DNA from: Flavobacteriales bacterium UBA6772
Lineage (GTDB): Bacteria > Bacteroidota > Bacteroidia > Flavobacteriales > UBA7430
Direction: 5' to 3'
Assembly: GCA_002453265.1 (NCBI GenBank)
Contig: DKGK01000089.1
Coordinates: 6,217 to 13,845, forward strand
Length of the DNA: 7,629 nt
Part shown: piece after piece, positions 6,601 to 7,629 of the stretch
Layout: each line of letters opens with the position of its first letter
Position numbering within the stretch: position 1 is the stretch's first letter
Position numbers and translations under genes: made by a program
The notes under the pieces: model-generated
What the model was told of the DNA's origin: nothing
Seen by the model: the letters and a program-made list of their open reading frames with translations, nothing else
Databases searched by the model: none

Positions 6601-7629
6601 TACATCCACTCTTATAGCAATCTCCAGTTTCAACCGTTGCATTTTCGTTGTAATTATCTGCCCACTGTGACATACAACCAAGGACTGCAAATGTAAAACA
6701 AGAATTAGAAGCGGAAACATTTGCCTCAGGATTGTATTCAATATAATTGGTGTAAACACAACCATACACAATAGGAGTAATACAAGACCCATCATCAAAG
6801 TTAATGAAGGGATTAATGTTGTTTAAGAAGTAAATTGTTTCGGTAGTATATGTATATACCCATGCTTCAAGATAGTTTTCATCTGTACAACCTTCTACTA
6901 TTAGTGTACTACAGCTACCATTGTCTTCTATTGCAGTTTCACTATATTCAAGATAAAGTGAATCGGTACAACCTAGTTGTTCGAACTCATCACAAATACC
7001 ATTATTGTCAAAATCATTATTACAGATTGAATCACAATCGTAATACTCTTCTGGGAATTCACAGGAAGTATCGTTATCTGTTGCGTTTTCGTTAAAGTTA
7101 CATGCTTGCGTATCTTGACATCCTGTAATTTCATTTTCATCACAAATACCATCGTCATCTTGATCATTTATGCATACATTATCGCAATCGTAATTTACTT
7201 GAATAAAAGTACAAGTGTCATCGGAGTCTGTTGCAAGTGGGTTGTAATTACAGGCTATTACATCTTGACATCCTGTAATTTCATTTTCATCACAAATTCC
7301 ATCGTTGTCTGAGTCGTTTAAACAAACACCGTCACAATCGTAGTTAGCTACTGCATATATACAAGAGGCATCATCATCTTCTGTTGCTTCTGAATCATAG
7401 TTACAAGCATCTGAATTCATACAACCTAAAACGGACTCAATAACTTCTGTGGAACAATTGAAACTTAATGTTGCTGTTGATAGCGGAGAGAAACCGTTAG
7501 TTGTATAAGTTATACTTGTAGGAAGCTCTAAGTCAATAAGGTTGTACCCATTGACCAATTGGAAACTAATTATTTCATTTGCTAATGCTCCATCAATCTC
7601 ATCATTAGTCGCATCATTTCCCCAAATGG
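3398..7629 (-). CDS. Giant T9SS-secreted cysteine-rich repeat protein (5' end outside the window)
   Basis: A predicted extracellular or cell-surface protein of unknown function. The frame is open to the right edge (first full codon 7627-7625), giving 1409 residues; the signal peptide and start lie outside. Visible order: an N-terminal domain tail with WGNDATNDEIDG (res 2-13) and an N-G-Y/Y-T-T-N-G-type segment (to about 67); about 40 modules each opening with Gly-Cys (68-1160); a SprB-like repeat (about 1161-1250); an Ig/PKD-like segment ending in TDTYGCTVF (about 1251-1320); and a T9SS type A sorting domain (1331-1409). The middle 26 modules (317-941) share the core GC-x3-WADNYD-x2-AT-x-DD-x-SC. 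The protein is very rich in Asp, Asn and Cys and poor in Lys and Arg. Related GC...NYN...AT.DDGSC modules occur in many flavobacterial T9SS cargo proteins, by my recollection. An adhesive, matrix or surface-layer role is inference. The gene ends at a strong terminator. Confidence 0.93.
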   Translation of the reverse strand, partial: IWGNDATNDEIDGALANEIISFQLVNGYNLIDLELPTSITYTTNGFSPLSTATLSFNCSTEVIESVLGCMNSDACNYDSEATEDDDASCIYAVANYDCDGVCLNDSDNDGICDENEITGCQDVIACNYNPLATDSDDTCTFIQVNYDCDNVCINDQDDDGICDENEITGCQDTQACNFNENATDNDTSCEFPEEYYDCDSICNNDFDNNGICDEFEQLGCTDSLYLEYSETAIEDNGSCSTLIVEGCTDENYLEAWVYTYTTETIYFLNNINPFINFDDGSCITPIVYGCVYTNYIEYNPEANVSASNSCFTFAVLGCMSQWADNYNENATVETGDCYKSGCTLGWSENYDPLATINDESCFLNGCMSTWADNYNLNATIDDESCFKVGCISDWAENFDAFATIDNNTCFLYGCTSSWSTNYDPLVTIDNNTCFLNGCTSSWADNYNENATNDDESCYKIGCLSGWADNYDTYATIDDSTCFRNGCTDDWAENYDSLATINTDVDCYRLGCTADWADNYDELATIDNQLCFKFGCTSEWADNYDVTATIDDESCDKIGCISIWADNYDSDATTDNGECEKLGCTFIWADNYDPIATTNDETCFKNGCMSDWADNFDLYATIDDESCYKNGCMSDWADNYDSDATSQTVDCYKFGCTFDWADNYDSVATIDDSSCDRLGCMSDWSDNYDSLATTDNASCYKFGCTIDWASNYDSFATINDDSCILFGCTFDWADNYNYLANSDDSTCIRLGCISDWADNYDSLANESDNSCYRLGCTLDLADNYDFLATLDDGSCIISGCTSSWADNYDMFANIDNETCYLIACNQPWADNFNENSTQDDGSCFKSGCMEVWADNYAPLATLDNDSCFRNGCTLDWADNYDDLATVDDESCMHLGCVFDWADNYDTFATDDDNSCTLIGCSEPWADNYSSNVTQNDEPCVRVGCIYDNMFNYDSLATVDSGDCISFNYGCLDSIAINFYPSANTQSITCQYLGCMDSLYNNFDATATVSGVCIYLGCTLEGMLNYQQIATDDDGSCIEIIIGCMDSTAMNYNSLANTPNICAYLGCTDPIADNYDAIATVDFGCIYYGCMNVNACNFNELANSQLTTSCDFAQQYYNCDSTCILDSDENGVCDEFEIFGCTDSLASNFEIEATQDDSSCYYPIEVSPLIVDDASCLGGTGSVEITVTGGKAPVTLISYTTYQINDTLIVDNSVVTLFNILPNSVTDVQTYNVFVSDANGDGGWYPYTIEQPIEALVLSLDYDSIDVELSFETNSTNFDFDWYFDSEEIIGANTQTLMPFSNGIYGLSITDTYGCTVFREIDVMYLSLLDEEVTLFSIYPNPAKDFITVSSELLLDKNSKVYIYNLLGSLVQQINIDDSSNSSINIDVSELSKGTYVVSINTKTHSRLVIH
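3878..4147 (-). other. SprB-like repeat region of the repeat protein
   Basis: Residues of about 1161-1250 contain DASCLGGTGSVEITVTGG (res 1171-1188), which fits the C-x-G-x-G-S-h-x-h-x-h-x-G-G signature of SprB-type repeats. These are common in flavobacterial adhesins and gliding-associated surface proteins. A beta-sandwich-like segment follows, with YNVFVSDANGDGGWYPYTI (1229-1247). Only one copy is seen, and the usual P-Y after the GG is replaced by APVTL, so assignment to the family is likely but not certain. The next segment (about 1251-1320, with FDFDWYFDSEEI and YGCTVF) looks like a further Ig/PKD-like domain. Confidence 0.6.
4148..4804 (-). repeat. Eight C-terminal flanking GC modules, including one thrombospondin-3-like copy
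   Basis: Modules start at 4804, 4726, 4654, 4585, 4507, 4438, 4369 and 4216, with lengths of 23-26 residues except the 51-residue one at 4369-4217. They lack the Trp6 of the central block and return to the more general form GC-(T/M/L)-D-x2-A-x-N-(Y/F)-x3-A-(T/N) ending in Cys. The 4369 module repeats the N-terminal type, with YYNCDSTC and an acidic loop D-x-D-x-N-G-x-x-D-x-x-E (res 1124-1135). The array ends at SCYY (res 1157-1160). Confidence 0.85.
4805..6679 (-). repeat. 26 tandem 72-bp W-type modules (24 residues each)
   Basis: The block runs without interruption for 625 residues. Every module is 24 residues (72 bp) except the eighth (6175-6101), which is 25 (75 bp). Consensus numbering: G1 C2 x3 x4 x5 W6 A7 D8 N9 Y10 D11 x12 x13 A14 T15 x16 D17 D18 x19 S20 C21 x22-24. 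Both cysteines are present in all 26 copies (52 of 52). Asn9 and an aromatic at position 10 (Tyr, or Phe in three) are also invariant. Trp6 is kept in 25; the twentieth has Leu. Gly1 is Ala only in the twenty-second. Positions 3-5, 12-13 and 22-24 vary most. Cysteine spacing alternates 19 and 5 residues along the chain. I cannot name a domain family for this form with confidence. Confidence 0.95.
6680..6973 (-). repeat. Three irregular linking GC modules
   Basis: Modules start at 6973 (27 residues), 6892 (43 residues) and 6763 (28 residues). They keep the opening Gly-Cys and the closing acidic ...SC but have degenerate middles. The 43-residue one carries an aromatic and hydrophobic insert before FDDGSC. 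They join the thrombospondin-3-like modules to the regular W-type array and look like diverged members of the same superfamily. Confidence 0.75.
6974..7426 (-). repeat. Three thrombospondin-3-like GC modules (50-51 residues each)
   Basis: Modules start at 7426, 7273 and 7123 (51, 50 and 50 residues; protein res 68-218). Each has a GC-x4-ACN-(Y/F) head, an acidic D/N-rich stretch ending in Cys, a YDCD-x2-C segment, and an acidic loop of the form D-x-D-x-(D/N)-G-x-x-D-x-x-E (res 105-116, 155-166, 205-216). That spacing resembles an EF-hand or thrombospondin type 3 calcium loop, so calcium binding is a reasonable inference. A fourth copy of this type occurs near the other end of the array (4369-4217). 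Confidence 0.85.
7112..7297 (-). repeat. Pair of identical 36-bp direct repeats, 150 bp apart
   Basis: Positions 7112-7147 and 7262-7297 are identical base for base. They encode the end of one thrombospondin-3-like module and the start of the next (ICDENEIT then GCQD). The spacing equals exactly one 50-residue module, so this is a trace of a module duplication recent enough to keep synonymous sites unchanged, or of gene conversion between neighbours. The sequence between the copies has diverged more. Confidence 0.85.

Noticed and set aside
4805..6679. CRISPR array
   Set aside because: A regular short period suggested it, but the period is a multiple of three, the units are only partly identical, no repeat/spacer alternation is seen, and the whole block is one open reading frame with protein-level conservation.
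6595..7312. Several short open frames on both strands across the repeat region
   Set aside because: The repetitive, low-complexity 72-bp units keep other frames open by chance. Their translations are periodic shadows of the GC modules, rich in Met, Ile, Tyr or Thr, and lack any independent coding signal.
7556..7558. TTG as the start codon of the repeat protein
   Set aside because: The frame continues upstream without a stop to the window edge and encodes plausible domain sequence (WGNDATNDEIDG), and no signal peptide follows the TTG. The gene is a 5'-truncated fragment because of the window boundary.
3398..7629. Silk-like or ice-binding fibrous protein
   Set aside because: The regular repeat and acidic, Thr-containing units invite this idea, but no T-x-T ice-binding ladder or Gly/Ala-rich silk pattern is present. 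The paired cysteines point to small disulfide-closed modules instead.

Overview
The window comes from a member of the Bacteroidota, most likely a marine-type Flavobacteriia. The evidence is the AT-rich sequence, the lack of Shine-Dalgarno-like leaders, two TAnnTTTG-type -7 promoter boxes, a C-terminal type IX secretion (T9SS, Por-type) sorting domain, and a RecG and a malic enzyme with the sequence character of this phylum. Every gene I can support lies on the minus strand, so transcription runs from high to low coordinates. I found no RNA genes, transposons or CRISPR arrays.

Layout in transcription order. (1) 7629-3398 is the visible 1409 residues of a very large secreted repeat protein whose N-terminus lies beyond the right edge. 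It has the tail of an N-terminal domain, then about 40 cysteine-delimited 'GC...' modules (7426-4148), a SprB-like/Ig-like region, and a T9SS type A sorting domain. The modules are not uniform. Thrombospondin-3-like 50-51-residue modules with EF-hand-like Asp loops sit at both ends. Between them is a regular block of 26 short modules (24 residues, 72 bp) with the core GC-x3-W-A-D-N-Y. (2) A strong intrinsic terminator (3352-3380) separates this gene from recG. (3) recG (3263-1152) is complete and looks intact, with its own candidate promoter overlapped by a perfect 11-bp inverted repeat. (4) After a 170-bp gap with another candidate -7 box comes maeB (981 to beyond position 1), the N-terminal 327 residues of an NADP-type malic enzyme.

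The three genes do not form a functional pathway. RecG is DNA-repair housekeeping, the malic enzyme is central carbon metabolism, and the repeat protein is a predicted cell-surface or secreted structural or adhesive protein. Separate promoters and the terminator suggest three transcription units. The repeat protein is the part most worth study: its W-type module block is unusually long and regular, keeps all 52 cysteines, and I cannot assign it to a named domain family with confidence.
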